A stretch of DNA of 64,000 bases, taken from the NCBI RefSeq assembly GCF_006716355.1, contig NZ_VFOW01000001.1, positions 372,001 through 436,000 of the forward strand. The letters are read 5' to 3'. The notes below the pieces were generated by a model. It saw nothing but the letters and a program-made list of their open reading frames with translations, searched no databases and was not told the origin of the DNA. The stretch comes from Stackebrandtia endophytica (GTDB lineage Bacteria; Actinomycetota; Actinomycetes; Mycobacteriales; Micromonosporaceae). This document shows, piece after piece, positions 44,703 through 53,823 of the stretch (within the stretch, counting starts at the first letter, position 1; each line of letters opens with the position of its first letter). The position numbers and the translations under genes were made by a program.

Positions 44703-45278
44703 CTACTCGGACGTGGCCGGTTCGGACTCGTCCGATTTCTTACCCGGGCGAGGGGCCGCCACGGGCTGTTTGGCCCGATGCGGCGCCAGCACCATGATCA
44801 TGTTGCGACCGTCCTGTTTGGGCGCCGACTCGACGACTCCCAGGTCGGCGACCTCGTCCCCCAGCTTCTTGAGCAGTCGAAGTCCCAGCTCGGGACGACT
44901 CTGCTCACGACCCCGGAACATGATCGTGATCTTGACTTTGTCTCCGGCCTTCAAGAACCGGATCACATGACCTTTCTTGGTCTCATAGTCATGATCATCG
45001 ATCTTGGGGCGGAGCTTCATCTCTTTGATGACAGTCTGCTGCTGGTTACGCCGGGCTTCACGAGCCTTAAGCGCGGTCTCGTACTTGTGCTTGCCATAGT
45101 CCATGAGCTTGCACACGGGCGGACGGGCAGTGGGCGCAACCTCGACCAGATCCAAATCGACATCGGCGGCCAACTGCAGAGCCTTGTCCAGTGAGACGAT
45201 GCCCACCTGTTCGCCCTGCGGACCGACGAGCCGAACCTCACGGGCTCGGATCTGTTCGTTCACGCGCAAATCGCTGAT
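44703..45278 (-). CDS. infC: Translation initiation factor IF-3 (probable ATC start)
   Basis: IF-3 prevents subunit joining and proofreads start codons. The conserved protein begins [19 protein letters not shown] and has the linker [11 protein letters not shown] and the C-terminal block [30 protein letters not shown] strong Shine-Dalgarno AAGGAGG (complement at 45283-45289) lies 4 nt before ATC (45276-45278). The nearest in-frame ATG upstream (45323) would translate through the Shine-Dalgarno itself. A rare start codon is a hallmark of IF-3 autoregulation, so ATC is preferred. With that start the protein is 191 residues. Confidence 0.94.
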   Translation of the reverse strand: MSDLRVNEQIRAREVRLVGPQGEQVGIVSLDKALQLAADVDLDLVEVAPTARPPVCKLMDYGKHKYETALKAREARRNQQQTVIKEMKLRPKIDDHDYETKKGHVIRFLKAGDKVKITIMFRGREQSRPELGLRLLKKLGDEVADLGVVESAPKQDGRNMIMVLAPHRAKQPVAAPRPGKKSDESEPATSE

Positions 45279-45345
45279 GTGGCCTCCTTGGTAGCGCGAT
45301 ACGTGCACATGGTGCGTGACCATCGCGAGCAGCTACCCCCGGCAC

Positions 45346-45372
45346 AACAAAAGCCCCGGCATAAGCCAGGGC
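45346..45372 (-). terminator. Attenuator in the infC leader
   Basis: On the minus strand an 8-bp stem (GCCCTGGC/GCCGGGGC with one G-T pair, loop TTAT, 45353-45372) is followed by TTTTGTT (45346-45352). It lies about 68-94 bp before the infC start, so it is a leader terminator, consistent with attenuation of infC-rpmI-rplT as seen in other bacteria. The ligand is not evident. Confidence 0.7.
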
Positions 45373-45609
45373 CCCAATGTTCCTTCCGGCGCGGGCCGTA
45401 CGTTGCAGCACGGCGCGCTCACCCCGCCCGGGTGATGACCGAGAGGGTGACCGGACCTGGCCACGCTTCGACACCGGGAACCGAGCGGCTATTCGCCGCC
45501 TGGACGGTGATCGTGGTGAACAGGTGGGAGCGGGGCTCCGCTTGCGACACCGCCGAAGAGCCCGGCGGTGTGGTCAGCTGTCAATGCTAGCAGGCGCCGA
45601 CTGCCGCCA

Positions 45610-46080
45610 TCACGCGGGAGCCGTGGTCTCCTGACGCTCGACCAGGGCGGCACGCAACTTCCGTACCGCGGCCACCGCGTACTCCTTGTCCACCGCCTGA
45701 ATCGCCATCACCGAGACCATGTCGCCGTCGGCGACCTCCAGATGCACCCAGGAGGCTCCCGGCGGAAACGAGACGGCGGTCACGACATCCCACGGCAGGT
45801 TGTACGACCCCACGATGTTGCGGACCCGGATGCCGTCGTCGTCCACCCACACGGCCGGGCGGGCGAACAGCATGATGGCCGCGCCCAACACGATGCCCAA
45901 CCCGACCATCGTGAAACGGTCGGCGTCGTGGAAGACGCCACCGCCCTCGGTGGTGCCCACGAGGGCACCGGCCACCGACGCACATATCGCCACCACCGCG
46001 GCCGCCGCGATCCAGCAGATCACGGTGACCTTACGGGGTCGCGCCAGCGGTTTCGGCTTCACTGCGGCGGCCTTGTCCAT
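45610..46080 (-). CDS. PH-like domain membrane protein
   Basis: A 156-residue protein from ATG 46080 (MDKAAAVKPKPLARPRK). Two membrane helices (about 20-42 and 60-80) are followed by a small bacterial PH-like domain (AVWVDDDGIRVRNIVGSYNLPWDVVTAVSF), the pattern of actinobacterial DUF-type PH domain proteins that usually flank infC or hisG. Function is unknown. Confidence 0.83.
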   Translation of the reverse strand: MDKAAAVKPKPLARPRKVTVICWIAAAAVVAICASVAGALVGTTEGGGVFHDADRFTMVGLGIVLGAAIMLFARPAVWVDDDGIRVRNIVGSYNLPWDVVTAVSFPPGASWVHLEVADGDMVSVMAIQAVDKEYAVAAVRKLRAALVERQETTAPA

Positions 46081-46192
46081 ACCTTCGGAGTTTGCCAGTC
46101 GCACCGAGGAATGATCACACCGGGTGCGTCGACCTCGCGCCCTGGGCCGCCGCGCCGGTGTGGGCGTGAGACGCACCGCATAGCCTTGAGGC

Positions 46193-46621
46193 GTGCCTCA
46201 CTCAGATCTTGACGCGACCGAGTTGGAACCGCTACTTCCCGATCAGGTCACCGGGCAGGTGACCACCGTCGTCGACGAAGCCGACACCGCGCAGACCATG
46301 GGCTCGGGGGACGTCCCGGTGCTGTCGACTCCCCGGGTGTTGGCGTTGGCGGAGGCGGCGACCATGGCGGCCCTGACCCGACGCATCCCGACCCGATTGT
46401 CCACCGTGGGCATCGAGGCGACGTTGCGCCACGTTCGGGCCGTCCCGGTGGGTGACCGGGTGATCGCCAAGGTGGTGTTGCGGCAGCGCGACGGCAGCCG
46501 ACTGACGTTCGACTTCAGCCTCACCACCGCCGAGGCCGACCCGGTGGCCGACGGCAGCATCGTGCGGCAGCTGGTCGACCGGGAGGACTTCCTCGCCCGG
46601 GTGCGAGGCGACGCCGACTGA
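46193..46621 (+). CDS. FlK-like hotdog-fold thioesterase
   Basis: A 142-residue hotdog protein with a GTG start. The pattern VPVLSTPRVLALAEAATMAALTRRIPTRLSTVGIEATLRHVRAVPVGDRVIAKV resembles fluoroacetyl-CoA thioesterase FlK, with the Thr/Glu/His region TPxVLxLxE and HxRA. It probably hydrolyses a short acyl-CoA as detoxification. It is divergent from the PH-like gene and probably monocistronic. Confidence 0.85.
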   Translation: MPHSDLDATELEPLLPDQVTGQVTTVVDEADTAQTMGSGDVPVLSTPRVLALAEAATMAALTRRIPTRLSTVGIEATLRHVRAVPVGDRVIAKVVLRQRDGSRLTFDFSLTTAEADPVADGSIVRQLVDREDFLARVRGDAD

Positions 46622-46633
46622 CCGTCGCTGCCG

Positions 46634-47029
46634 TCACGGCAGCCGGTCGATCTCCAGAGTGGAATCCATGGCCAGCAGGGTGTTCGGGTCCCCGGTCACC
46701 ACGGGCCAGCCCCGCCGCCGTTGCGCGCACCAGGTGACGTGCCCGGCCGACAGTTTGCCGTGCTGTTGCGACCGCGACAGCATCAAGCCGACGTCGTGGG
46801 CGGCGTGCTGGTCCAGATCCAGCACGACGGTGACGGGCAGGGATCTCAACACCTTCAAGGCGTCCCGATCCCGTCTGGGGGCTTTGGACCATGCTTCGGC
46901 CAATGCGCAGGCCGGGACCGCCAGCACGATGCCCTGTTCGGCGGCGGTCCACACCACCGCCTGAGGATAGGGCAGTGACGCGGCGAAACCGGTGAGGGCC
47001 GACGAGTCGAGAATACGGCCTCCGATCAC
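46634..47029 (-). CDS. PIN-domain toxin (VapC-like)
   Basis: A 131-residue PIN nuclease. Acidic residues expected for metal binding are in LDSSAL (N-terminal Asp), ALAEAW, HDVGLML and VTGDPNTL (C-terminal Asp). Its ATG overlaps the antitoxin stop by 4 bp. Type II toxins of this sort cleave RNA. The pair is likely a functional VapBC-type module. Confidence 0.87.
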   Translation of the reverse strand: MIGGRILDSSALTGFAASLPYPQAVVWTAAEQGIVLAVPACALAEAWSKAPRRDRDALKVLRSLPVTVVLDLDQHAAHDVGLMLSRSQQHGKLSAGHVTWCAQRRRGWPVVTGDPNTLLAMDSTLEIDRLP

Positions 47030-47286
47030 TCTTTCGGTCCGCCTAGCTCTTCGTTGACCCCCAACACGTCTCGCGCCCAGGCCAGGTGTTCGGCGCTGGG
47101 TTTCTGTCCCTTTCGGTCGAACAGATGGCGAAGCTCCGACAGGGCCTCGTCACGGTCGAGTCGTGTCTGGATCGCCTCGGAGACGTAGGTCGAGATATCC
47201 GGCGCACCACCGGCGTCGACGATGCGCCGGACCTGGGCGGCTTGATGCACCGGCAACTCGATGTTGATGCGTTCGGTGTCACTCAT
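47026..47286 (-). CDS. Ribbon-helix-helix antitoxin (VapB-like)
   Basis: An 86-residue protein from ATG 47286 (MSDTERINIELPVHQAA). The N-terminal IELPVHQAAQVRRIVDAGGAPDISTYVSEAIQTRL has the strand-helix-helix character of RHH antitoxins, and the C-terminal tail (HLAWARDVLGV) would neutralise the PIN toxin. It is co-translated with the toxin. Confidence 0.83.
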   Translation of the reverse strand: MSDTERINIELPVHQAAQVRRIVDAGGAPDISTYVSEAIQTRLDRDEALSELRHLFDRKGQKPSAEHLAWARDVLGVNEELGGPKE

Positions 47287-47386
47287 GTAGAAGAATCTAA
47301 CGCAGTCGTCGCAGCGGCCACCGGCGTGATTGGGAGCCACGGCGGCGAATGGCGCTCGGCCTCTCGCCACCGTGACGGTCGATCGG

Positions 47387-48415
47387 TCAGCGGCCCAATC
47401 GAGGCCGACCGCCGGGTATCTGCACCTGATCGATGCGCCCGCCGTGGATCCACTCCTCGCCGGCCAGGAAGTCGTGGGGGAAGCTCATCTCCACCGCGCT
47501 TGCCTCGTCGAGACGGGACAGGTGCCGCTCCGCCAGGGTCACCTCCAGGCTCGTGAGGTTGTCGGCCAGCTGTTTCGCGGTGCGCGCGCCCAGGATCGGG
47601 ATGACGTCTCTCGTACGCAGCCACGCCAACGCGACGTTGGCCGGCGCGACGCCGGTCTCGTCACCGATCTCGGCGACCAGCTTCGCCATGGTCGACTGCC
47701 GTTCGGTCAGTTCACCGTGACGTCGCGGGGCGTCGCCGCCTCGGGTGTACTTGCCGGACAGGACACCGCCCGCCAGCGGCGCCCAGGCGGTGACGCCCAG
47801 TCCCATCCCTCGCGCCATCGGCAACAGTTCCCGTTCGACGTCCCGCTGTAGCAGCGAGTAGGGAATCTGCAGCGCGGTGAACGGTGTCCACCCGTATCCG
47901 GTGGCCAAGGTGTTCAGATGTGCCACGACCCAGGCGGGGGCATCGGAGATGCCCAGGTAGCGGACCTTGCCGGCGCGGACCTGATCGTCGAGTGCCCGCA
48001 TGATCTCGTAGCCGGGCGTCAGATAGTCCCAGGCGTGCAGCCAGTAGACGTCGATGTAGTCGGTCTTCAGGCGCCGCAGTGACTTCTCCAACGAGGTGAC
48101 CAGGTTCTTGCGGTGGTTACCGCCGGCGTTGAGGTCCCCGGTCTTCATGTCCAGCGAGTACTTGGTTCCCAGCACATAGGAATCACGGTCGGCGCCCAGC
48201 AGGTCGCCGAGGATTCGTTCGGCGTTGCCGTCGGTGTACTTGTTGGCGGTATCGATGAAGTTGCCGCCGGCTGCGGTGAAGATCTCGAATTGTTTTCGAC
48301 TCTCCTCCTCGGTGGCGCCGAACCCCCAATCGGTGCCGAAAGTCATGGTGCCCAAGGACAGTTCGGACACTCGTAGGCCGGAATCTCCCAGAATCTTGTA
48401 TCTCACGCCCGTCAA
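47387..48415 (-). CDS. Aldo/keto reductase
   Basis: A 342-residue NADPH-dependent TIM-barrel reductase. The catalytic tetrad is visible as Asp and Tyr in FIDTANKYTDG, Lys in VLGTKYS and His in YWLHAWD. The C-terminal VIPILGARTAKQLADNL binds the cofactor phosphate. It is divergent from the HxlR regulator gene, which probably controls it. Confidence 0.93.
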   Translation of the reverse strand: MTGVRYKILGDSGLRVSELSLGTMTFGTDWGFGATEEESRKQFEIFTAAGGNFIDTANKYTDGNAERILGDLLGADRDSYVLGTKYSLDMKTGDLNAGGNHRKNLVTSLEKSLRRLKTDYIDVYWLHAWDYLTPGYEIMRALDDQVRAGKVRYLGISDAPAWVVAHLNTLATGYGWTPFTALQIPYSLLQRDVERELLPMARGMGLGVTAWAPLAGGVLSGKYTRGGDAPRRHGELTERQSTMAKLVAEIGDETGVAPANVALAWLRTRDVIPILGARTAKQLADNLTSLEVTLAERHLSRLDEASAVEMSFPHDFLAGEEWIHGGRIDQVQIPGGRPRLGR

Positions 48416-48510
48416 GTTATGGCGCCCGACGTCGCACGTAAAGACGGTACTTTCAGGTGCCTATACGATGGCGCTCCCATCCGTCGCACTCCCCCGATTG
48501 GAAGCCGCCC

Positions 48511-48870
48511 ATGGGAATGCCGGTCCCCGACATCCTCGATCCACAGTGCGCCACCCGGCAGGCACTGGAACGCTTCAGTTCGAAATGGACGATTTTGGTC
48601 GTCTACGCGTTGTGCGCCGGACCGCAGCGGCATGCCGAGCTGCTGCGCCGGATCCCCGGTATCACTCAGAAGATGCTCACACAGACGTTGCGCACCATGG
48701 AGTCCGACGACCTGGTGCGCCGCACCGTCCACAAGGAGTCCCACCCGCAACACGTGGAGTACTCATTGACCACGTTGGGCGATCGACTTCAGGATCCGTT
48801 GGCGGCCATCTGCGAATGGGCCGCCCGACGTCACGCCGACGACGCATCCACTGTCGACGCGACCGCCTGA
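48511..48870 (+). CDS. HxlR family transcriptional regulator
   Basis: A 119-residue HxlR-type winged helix. Family blocks are CATRQALERFSSKWTILVVYAL, FAELLRRIPGITQKMLTQTLRTME-like (AELLRRIPGITQKMLTQTLR) and VEYSLTTLGDRL. A conserved N-terminal Cys (DPQCATRQ) matches the redox-type HxlR group. The ATG at 48511 gives the family N-terminus. It is divergent from the aldo/keto reductase across a 95-bp gap. Confidence 0.93.
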   Translation: MGMPVPDILDPQCATRQALERFSSKWTILVVYALCAGPQRHAELLRRIPGITQKMLTQTLRTMESDDLVRRTVHKESHPQHVEYSLTTLGDRLQDPLAAICEWAARRHADDASTVDATA

Positions 48871-48906
48871 CCTCGGATGCACCGAGGCCAGGCGGCGAAA
48901 ACGTCG

Positions 48907-50838
48907 TTACGAGACGAACGAACCGACCGCGGGCTTGGCGGCCAGCTGGGAACTCGCGCGAGTGACGCCCGGGTCGAGCGACTGCTCCACGAAGATGGCG
49001 TGCCACAGGCAGAACACCAGGATGGTCCACACCTTACGGCTGTTGTCGGCGGTGCCGGCCTTGTGCTCGCGCAGCAGACCGCGGACATACTCCAGGTCGA
49101 TCAGGTGTCCGCAGCCGGCGGTGGCCAGGATCTGATCGGCCCACTCGAACATCTCGTTGGCCAGCCACACCCGGGTGGGGGTCGGGAAGCCCATCTTGGG
49201 ACGGTTCACGATCGCCGGCGGCACCACCTTGTTGAGTGCCTGGCGCAGCGCGTACTTGGTGTGGTTGCCGCGCAGTCGGACCTTCTCGTCCAACGGAATC
49301 CGGGACGCCACCTTGAACACCTCGACGTCCAGGAACGGGACCCGCACCTCAAGGCTGTGCGCCATCGACATGCGGTCCGCCTTGACCAGGATGTCACCAC
49401 GCATCCAGGTCTTCATGTCGACGTACTGCATCCGAGTGGTGTCGTCCAGTCCCTCGCATTCGGCGTAGATGGGACCGGTGATGTCGGTGTAGCGGACCGA
49501 GGGGTCGTATCGCCGCAGGATCCGCTGCTTCTCCACCTCGTCGTAGATGTTGGCGTTGCCGACGAACCGGGTTTCGAGGTCGGTGGTCCCCCGCTCCAGG
49601 AAACTCTTGCCCTTCACGCCCTCGGGGATGACCTTCGAGACCGCGCGCAGGCCGCTGCGGACCGGCTTCGGCAGCGACTGGACCGATTGCAGCGACAACG
49701 GTTCCCGGTAGATCGGGTATCCGGCGAAGAACTCGTCGGCGCCCTCGCCGCCCAGGACCACCGTGACGTACTCGGCGGCCTTCTTGGCGACGAAGTAGAG
49801 CGGCACCAACGCGGGGTCGGCGACCGGGTCGTCCAGGTACCACACGATCTGCGGCAGCGCCGACATCATCTCCTCGGGGCCGATCTTGGTGCCGATGGCC
49901 CTGATGCCCAGGTGCTGAGCCGACTCCAGCGCGACGTCCAACTCGTTGTAGTTGCCGGGAACGTCGAAGCCCATCGTGAAGCTCAGGATGTTGGGGTTGA
50001 ACTCGCGCGCCAGCGCCACGATGCCGGTGGAGTCGATACCACTGGACAGGAACGCGCCCACCGGGACGTCGGCGCGCATGTGCATCCGGACCGATTCCCG
50101 CAGGGTCTCCAGGATCTCGTCGTACAGTCGCTGCGGATCGTCGACCGGCTGCGGCCGAAAGGTCGGCTCGAAGAACTTGGTGGTGGAGACCTGGCTGCCG
50201 GCGGTGAACTGCACGTAGTGACCGGCCGGGATCCGCCCGATGGCGCGGTGCATGCTGCCCGGTTCCGGCGGGTACTGAAGCGTCAGATAGTGGGAGAGGT
50301 TCTTCTCGTCGAGGTCCTTGGGGTCGGTGAACGGCATGAGGGCCTTCTTCTCACTGGAGAAGTAGACGCCCTCGGGTGCGTGAAGGTGGAACATCGGCTT
50401 GATGCCGAACTGGTCGCGGGCACCGTACCCGCGGCGTTCCTGCCGATCCCAGATGACGAAGGCGAACATGCCGCGAAGTCGGGTGGCTACCTCGGTGCCC
50501 CAATAGTGGTATCCGGCCAATACCACCTCGCTGTCCCCGTCGGTGTCGAACTTGGCACCGAACTGTTCGATCAGCTCCGCCCGCAGTTCCTTGTAGTTGT
50601 AGATCTCACCGTTGTAGGTCATCACGTAGCGACCGTCGGCGTACCACAGCGGCTGGTGGGAGGACTCGACGTCGATGATCGAGAGGCGCTTGTGCGCTAT
50701 GACCACGTCGTTGTCGATGAGTTCGACACCGGCTTCATCCGGTCCCCGGTGATGCAACCGCTCGTTGGCCTCGGCAATGGCCGCACGACGCACAGGGGCC
50801 GTCGCGTCAGCACTGATGTAGGTCAGCAATCCGCACAT
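48907..50838 (-). CDS. asnB: Asparagine synthase (glutamine-hydrolysing)
   Basis: A 643-residue enzyme. The start ATG 50838 places the nucleophilic Cys directly after the initiator (MCGLLTYIS). Glutaminase block LHHRGPDEAG and NGEIYNY; synthetase PP-loop SSGIDSTGIVALA; C-terminal EVRVPFLD. It makes Asn from Asp, Gln and ATP and is a common housekeeping actinobacterial AsnB. A divergent promoter region separates it from the aminopeptidase gene. Confidence 0.96.
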   Translation of the reverse strand: MCGLLTYISADATAPVRRAAIAEANERLHHRGPDEAGVELIDNDVVIAHKRLSIIDVESSHQPLWYADGRYVMTYNGEIYNYKELRAELIEQFGAKFDTDGDSEVVLAGYHYWGTEVATRLRGMFAFVIWDRQERRGYGARDQFGIKPMFHLHAPEGVYFSSEKKALMPFTDPKDLDEKNLSHYLTLQYPPEPGSMHRAIGRIPAGHYVQFTAGSQVSTTKFFEPTFRPQPVDDPQRLYDEILETLRESVRMHMRADVPVGAFLSSGIDSTGIVALAREFNPNILSFTMGFDVPGNYNELDVALESAQHLGIRAIGTKIGPEEMMSALPQIVWYLDDPVADPALVPLYFVAKKAAEYVTVVLGGEGADEFFAGYPIYREPLSLQSVQSLPKPVRSGLRAVSKVIPEGVKGKSFLERGTTDLETRFVGNANIYDEVEKQRILRRYDPSVRYTDITGPIYAECEGLDDTTRMQYVDMKTWMRGDILVKADRMSMAHSLEVRVPFLDVEVFKVASRIPLDEKVRLRGNHTKYALRQALNKVVPPAIVNRPKMGFPTPTRVWLANEMFEWADQILATAGCGHLIDLEYVRGLLREHKAGTADNSRKVWTILVFCLWHAIFVEQSLDPGVTRASSQLAAKPAVGSFVS

Positions 50839-51020
50839 GGCTCTAATCCTCGCACTCTCGGGGACCGGTTCACGGGCGCGGTCGACAACCTTGTCCCAAT
50901 CGGCATAGTCTCGATTGGAGTCGCCGCCACCCACAGCGGCAACACCCACCAGTACTATTGCACTAGCACTACCGTGCTGGTTTGTCCGGGAGCAGTCGAG
51001 TCGAAAGGCCACCTACCACG

Positions 51021-52526
51021 ATGTCAGAATCACAGGCCACCAAGCCCGAGGACGGCTCCAAGACCGGCGAGCGCAGCCACGACCCGGTCTACCCCCCGAA
51101 ATTCCTGGAGTTCATGCGCACCGGCTGGGGATCGTCCGACCTCACCGGCCTCATCGCCGTCCCGCAATCGGTGCGCCATGCCAAGCGACGTGAGGCGCTG
51201 TCCAACGCCTTCCCAGGCGAGACCCTGGTCATTCCCACCGGCCATGAGAAGGTGCGCGCCAACGACACCTTCTTCCGGTTCCGCGCGGGCAGCGACTTCG
51301 CCTGGTTGACCGGCGACTACGACCCCGAGGGCGTCCTGGTGCTCACCCCCGCCGCAGGTGGGCACGACAGCGTTCTGTACCGGCGTGGCCGCAAGTCGAC
51401 CGACTCCGACGAGTTCTTCCGCAGCGCCCAGTACGGCGAGCTGTGGGTGGGCCGCCGGTACTCGCTCGACGAGACCGCCACCCGCCTGGGCATCGAGTGC
51501 CGCGACCTCGACGACCTTCAGCTGTCCCAGCTGGCCACCGGCAAGGTCCGGGTGCTGCGCGGCCACGACTCGGCCGTCGACGCCGCCTTCACCGCTGAGG
51601 AGGCCGCCACCAGCGAGGACGGCAGCCCGGCGTTGACCCGCGACGGCGAACTGGCCGCGGTCCTGTCGGAGCTTCGGCTCATCAAGGACGAGTGGGAGTT
51701 GGCGCAACTTCAGGAGGCCGTCGACATCACCGTCCGCGGATTCGAGGACGTCGCGCGGATCCTGCCGTCGGACCGATCGGTGTCCGAACGGGTCATCGAG
51801 GGCGTCTTCGGAATGCGCAGTCGCCTGGAGGGCAACGGCATCGGCTACGACTCCATCGTCGGTGCCGGTTCGCACGCCACGACCCTGCACTGGATCACCA
51901 ACGACGGGGCCACCACACCTGGCGAACTCATCCTCATGGACATGGGGACCGAGAACAACCACCTGTACACCGCCGACGTCACCCGGACCATCCCGGTCAC
52001 CGGGCGGTTCACCCCGTTGCAGAAGCAGGTCTACGACATCGTCCACGCCTCGCAGCAGGCCGGCATGGACGCCATCAAACCGGGTGTCGACTACAAGCAC
52101 ATCCACGAGACCTGCATGCGGGTTCTCGCCGAGGGCTTGAACGACCTCGGTGTCCTGCCGGTCAGCGTGGATGAGGCGATGTCGGAGGACTCGCTGGTGT
52201 ACCGACGCTGGACCCTGCACGGCTTCGGCCACATGCTGGGCATCGACGTGCACGACTGCGCCGCGTCCCGCAAGGAGCACTACTGGAAGGGACAGCTGGC
52301 CGAGGGCCACGTCCTCACCGTGGAGCCGGGCCTGTACTTCCAGGCCGACGACGAACTGGTTCCCGAGGAGCTGCGCGGCATCGGTGTGCGCATCGAGGAC
52401 GACGTGCTGGTCACCGCCGAGGGACACCGCAACCTGTCCGACGGCCTGCCCCGCACCTCCACCGATGTCGAGAACTGGTTGGAGCAGCAGCGCGAGGCCG
52501 GCCCCCGCGTCGCGGGCCTCGACTAG
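51021..52526 (+). CDS. Xaa-Pro aminopeptidase (M24B)
   Basis: A 501-residue aminopeptidase P. The pita-bread metal ligands are in LMDMGTENNHLYTADVTRT (two Asp), LHGFGHMLGIDVHDC (His), TVEPGLYF (Glu) and RIEDDVLVT (Glu). The N-terminal AMP_N domain covers about 30-190. It removes N-terminal residues before proline. ATG 51021 was chosen to give the acidic cytosolic N-terminus (MSESQATKPEDG). Confidence 0.95.
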   Translation: MSESQATKPEDGSKTGERSHDPVYPPKFLEFMRTGWGSSDLTGLIAVPQSVRHAKRREALSNAFPGETLVIPTGHEKVRANDTFFRFRAGSDFAWLTGDYDPEGVLVLTPAAGGHDSVLYRRGRKSTDSDEFFRSAQYGELWVGRRYSLDETATRLGIECRDLDDLQLSQLATGKVRVLRGHDSAVDAAFTAEEAATSEDGSPALTRDGELAAVLSELRLIKDEWELAQLQEAVDITVRGFEDVARILPSDRSVSERVIEGVFGMRSRLEGNGIGYDSIVGAGSHATTLHWITNDGATTPGELILMDMGTENNHLYTADVTRTIPVTGRFTPLQKQVYDIVHASQQAGMDAIKPGVDYKHIHETCMRVLAEGLNDLGVLPVSVDEAMSEDSLVYRRWTLHGFGHMLGIDVHDCAASRKEHYWKGQLAEGHVLTVEPGLYFQADDELVPEELRGIGVRIEDDVLVTAEGHRNLSDGLPRTSTDVENWLEQQREAGPRVAGLD

Positions 52527-52558
52527 GGCGACCGCTGAATCTCTTTTAGGCACATAGG

Positions 52559-52587
52559 ACGGCCCGGCTGACGCAGCCGGGCCGTTT
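52559..52587 (+). terminator. Terminator of the Xaa-Pro aminopeptidase gene
   Basis: ACGGCCCGGCT (52559-52569) and AGCCGGGCCGT (52575-52585) form an 11-bp stem with a GACGC loop followed by TTT, 32 bp after the stop. Confidence 0.8.
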
Positions 52588-52797
52588 CACGTCTTCGGGG
52601 TCCGTGATGGTGCCTCGGGACCACGACGACCAGCTGTCCGTCCATGCTCGACCTTTCGAACTGTCTCGATATGGATGCGGGTCGCGACCGACGCGAATAG
52701 CGTCGATGCCCACTGTCGACCGCGCGGGGCCCACGGTTATGGAGATCCTGAAGTCCTGCCCGATACCGTGCGGTCCCCCTTCGAAAGGAGCGATCCC

Positions 52798-53787
52798 ATG
52801 GTTCGCCGTGGTCGTAAGGCCATGATCGCCGGCGCGGTGCTGTCCGTCGGTCTCTTCGCCACCTGGTTGGCCGTGCCGGCCGGTGCCGAGGAGGTCCAGC
52901 CCGATGTACAGGCCACCGTTGAGGATTTGAAGCTGGCCAACGCCGAAGACGCCGCCGCCGCCTCGCACCTGAGCTTCGGTGCCGAGCCCTACCAACACGT
53001 CTCGGCCGCCGCCGAGTCGGCCGCCGCCGCCGCGTCCTGCGCCATCGACGGCAAGTACGCCACCGCACTGGTCATCGCGATGATCTGGCCGGAGGTCTCC
53101 CCCGGAGGTCAGGCCCCGTCACCGATGACACTGTCCCGGTACGACGTTCAACCGACTCTGGGTGATCCGCAGGGACGTGCCCCGGGGCTGTGGTTCCATC
53201 CCGGCATTGGAATGTGGCAGCTCGATTCGGCCGGTCTGGGCACCGACTTCACCGCAATGGAGGCAATGGACAGTCAGCTGGCCGCCGATCGTATGGCGCC
53301 GTTCATCGTCAACAAGTACTGTTCCCGCATCAATGCGGGCGGCTCGGCACCCGATGCCCGCGCACACGCCTGGACCGACTGGGTCGCCTGTCGGGGCGGT
53401 GACTGTGACACGGTCTTCTGGCACGTCTACAACAACGGCGTGACCCTGGTCGACGGTGTCAGCCGGTATGGCGGCGGCGAGGTTCGCACCTGCGAGTACG
53501 CCGGATCCGAGTACGAGTGTCTCTACGTCGACGCCGCTCGCGCCGAGGGCGCCAACTGGTGGGCGGCGCCCGGCGGCGGGCGCTCCCCGGTCGCGGCACC
53601 GTTCTACGTGTTCAAACAGGGTGACGGATCCTCGGCCACCGAGGTTCGCTACTGGTTGGCCGGCGACTCCGGCGCCGCCACCGATGTCGTGGCCAGTCGC
53701 GACTTCGGGACCAACGCCCGAGGTGGTCTGGTCTGGAACACCGGTAGCGGCTTCTGCGATCGCACCACCGGTACCGGTTCCTGCTGA
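52798..53787 (+). CDS. Secreted protein of unknown function
   Basis: A 329-residue protein from ATG 52798 with GAAAGGAG upstream. A signal peptide (basic RRGRK, hydrophobic AGAVLSVGLFATWLAV, cleavage near AGA-EE) precedes a mature domain with about eight cysteines (DWVACRGGDC, CEYAGSEYEC). The segments MIWPEVSPGG and GIGMWQLDSAG resemble the catalytic-Glu and GIGxWQ regions of lysozyme-like folds, but this is only a resemblance. It is monocistronic. Confidence 0.8.
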   Translation: MVRRGRKAMIAGAVLSVGLFATWLAVPAGAEEVQPDVQATVEDLKLANAEDAAAASHLSFGAEPYQHVSAAAESAAAAASCAIDGKYATALVIAMIWPEVSPGGQAPSPMTLSRYDVQPTLGDPQGRAPGLWFHPGIGMWQLDSAGLGTDFTAMEAMDSQLAADRMAPFIVNKYCSRINAGGSAPDARAHAWTDWVACRGGDCDTVFWHVYNNGVTLVDGVSRYGGGEVRTCEYAGSEYECLYVDAARAEGANWWAAPGGGRSPVAAPFYVFKQGDGSSATEVRYWLAGDSGAATDVVASRDFGTNARGGLVWNTGSGFCDRTTGTGSC

Positions 53788-53795
53788 GGCGATGA

Positions 53796-53823
53796 CCGGT
53801 GAGCGCGCTCAAGCGCTCACCGG
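53796..53823. terminator. Bidirectional terminator hairpin
   Basis: CCGGTGAGCGC (53796-53806) and GCGCTCACCGG (53813-53823) form an 11-bp perfect stem, 8 bp after the secreted-protein stop. It overlaps the last codons of the convergent PPOX gene. Confidence 0.7.
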
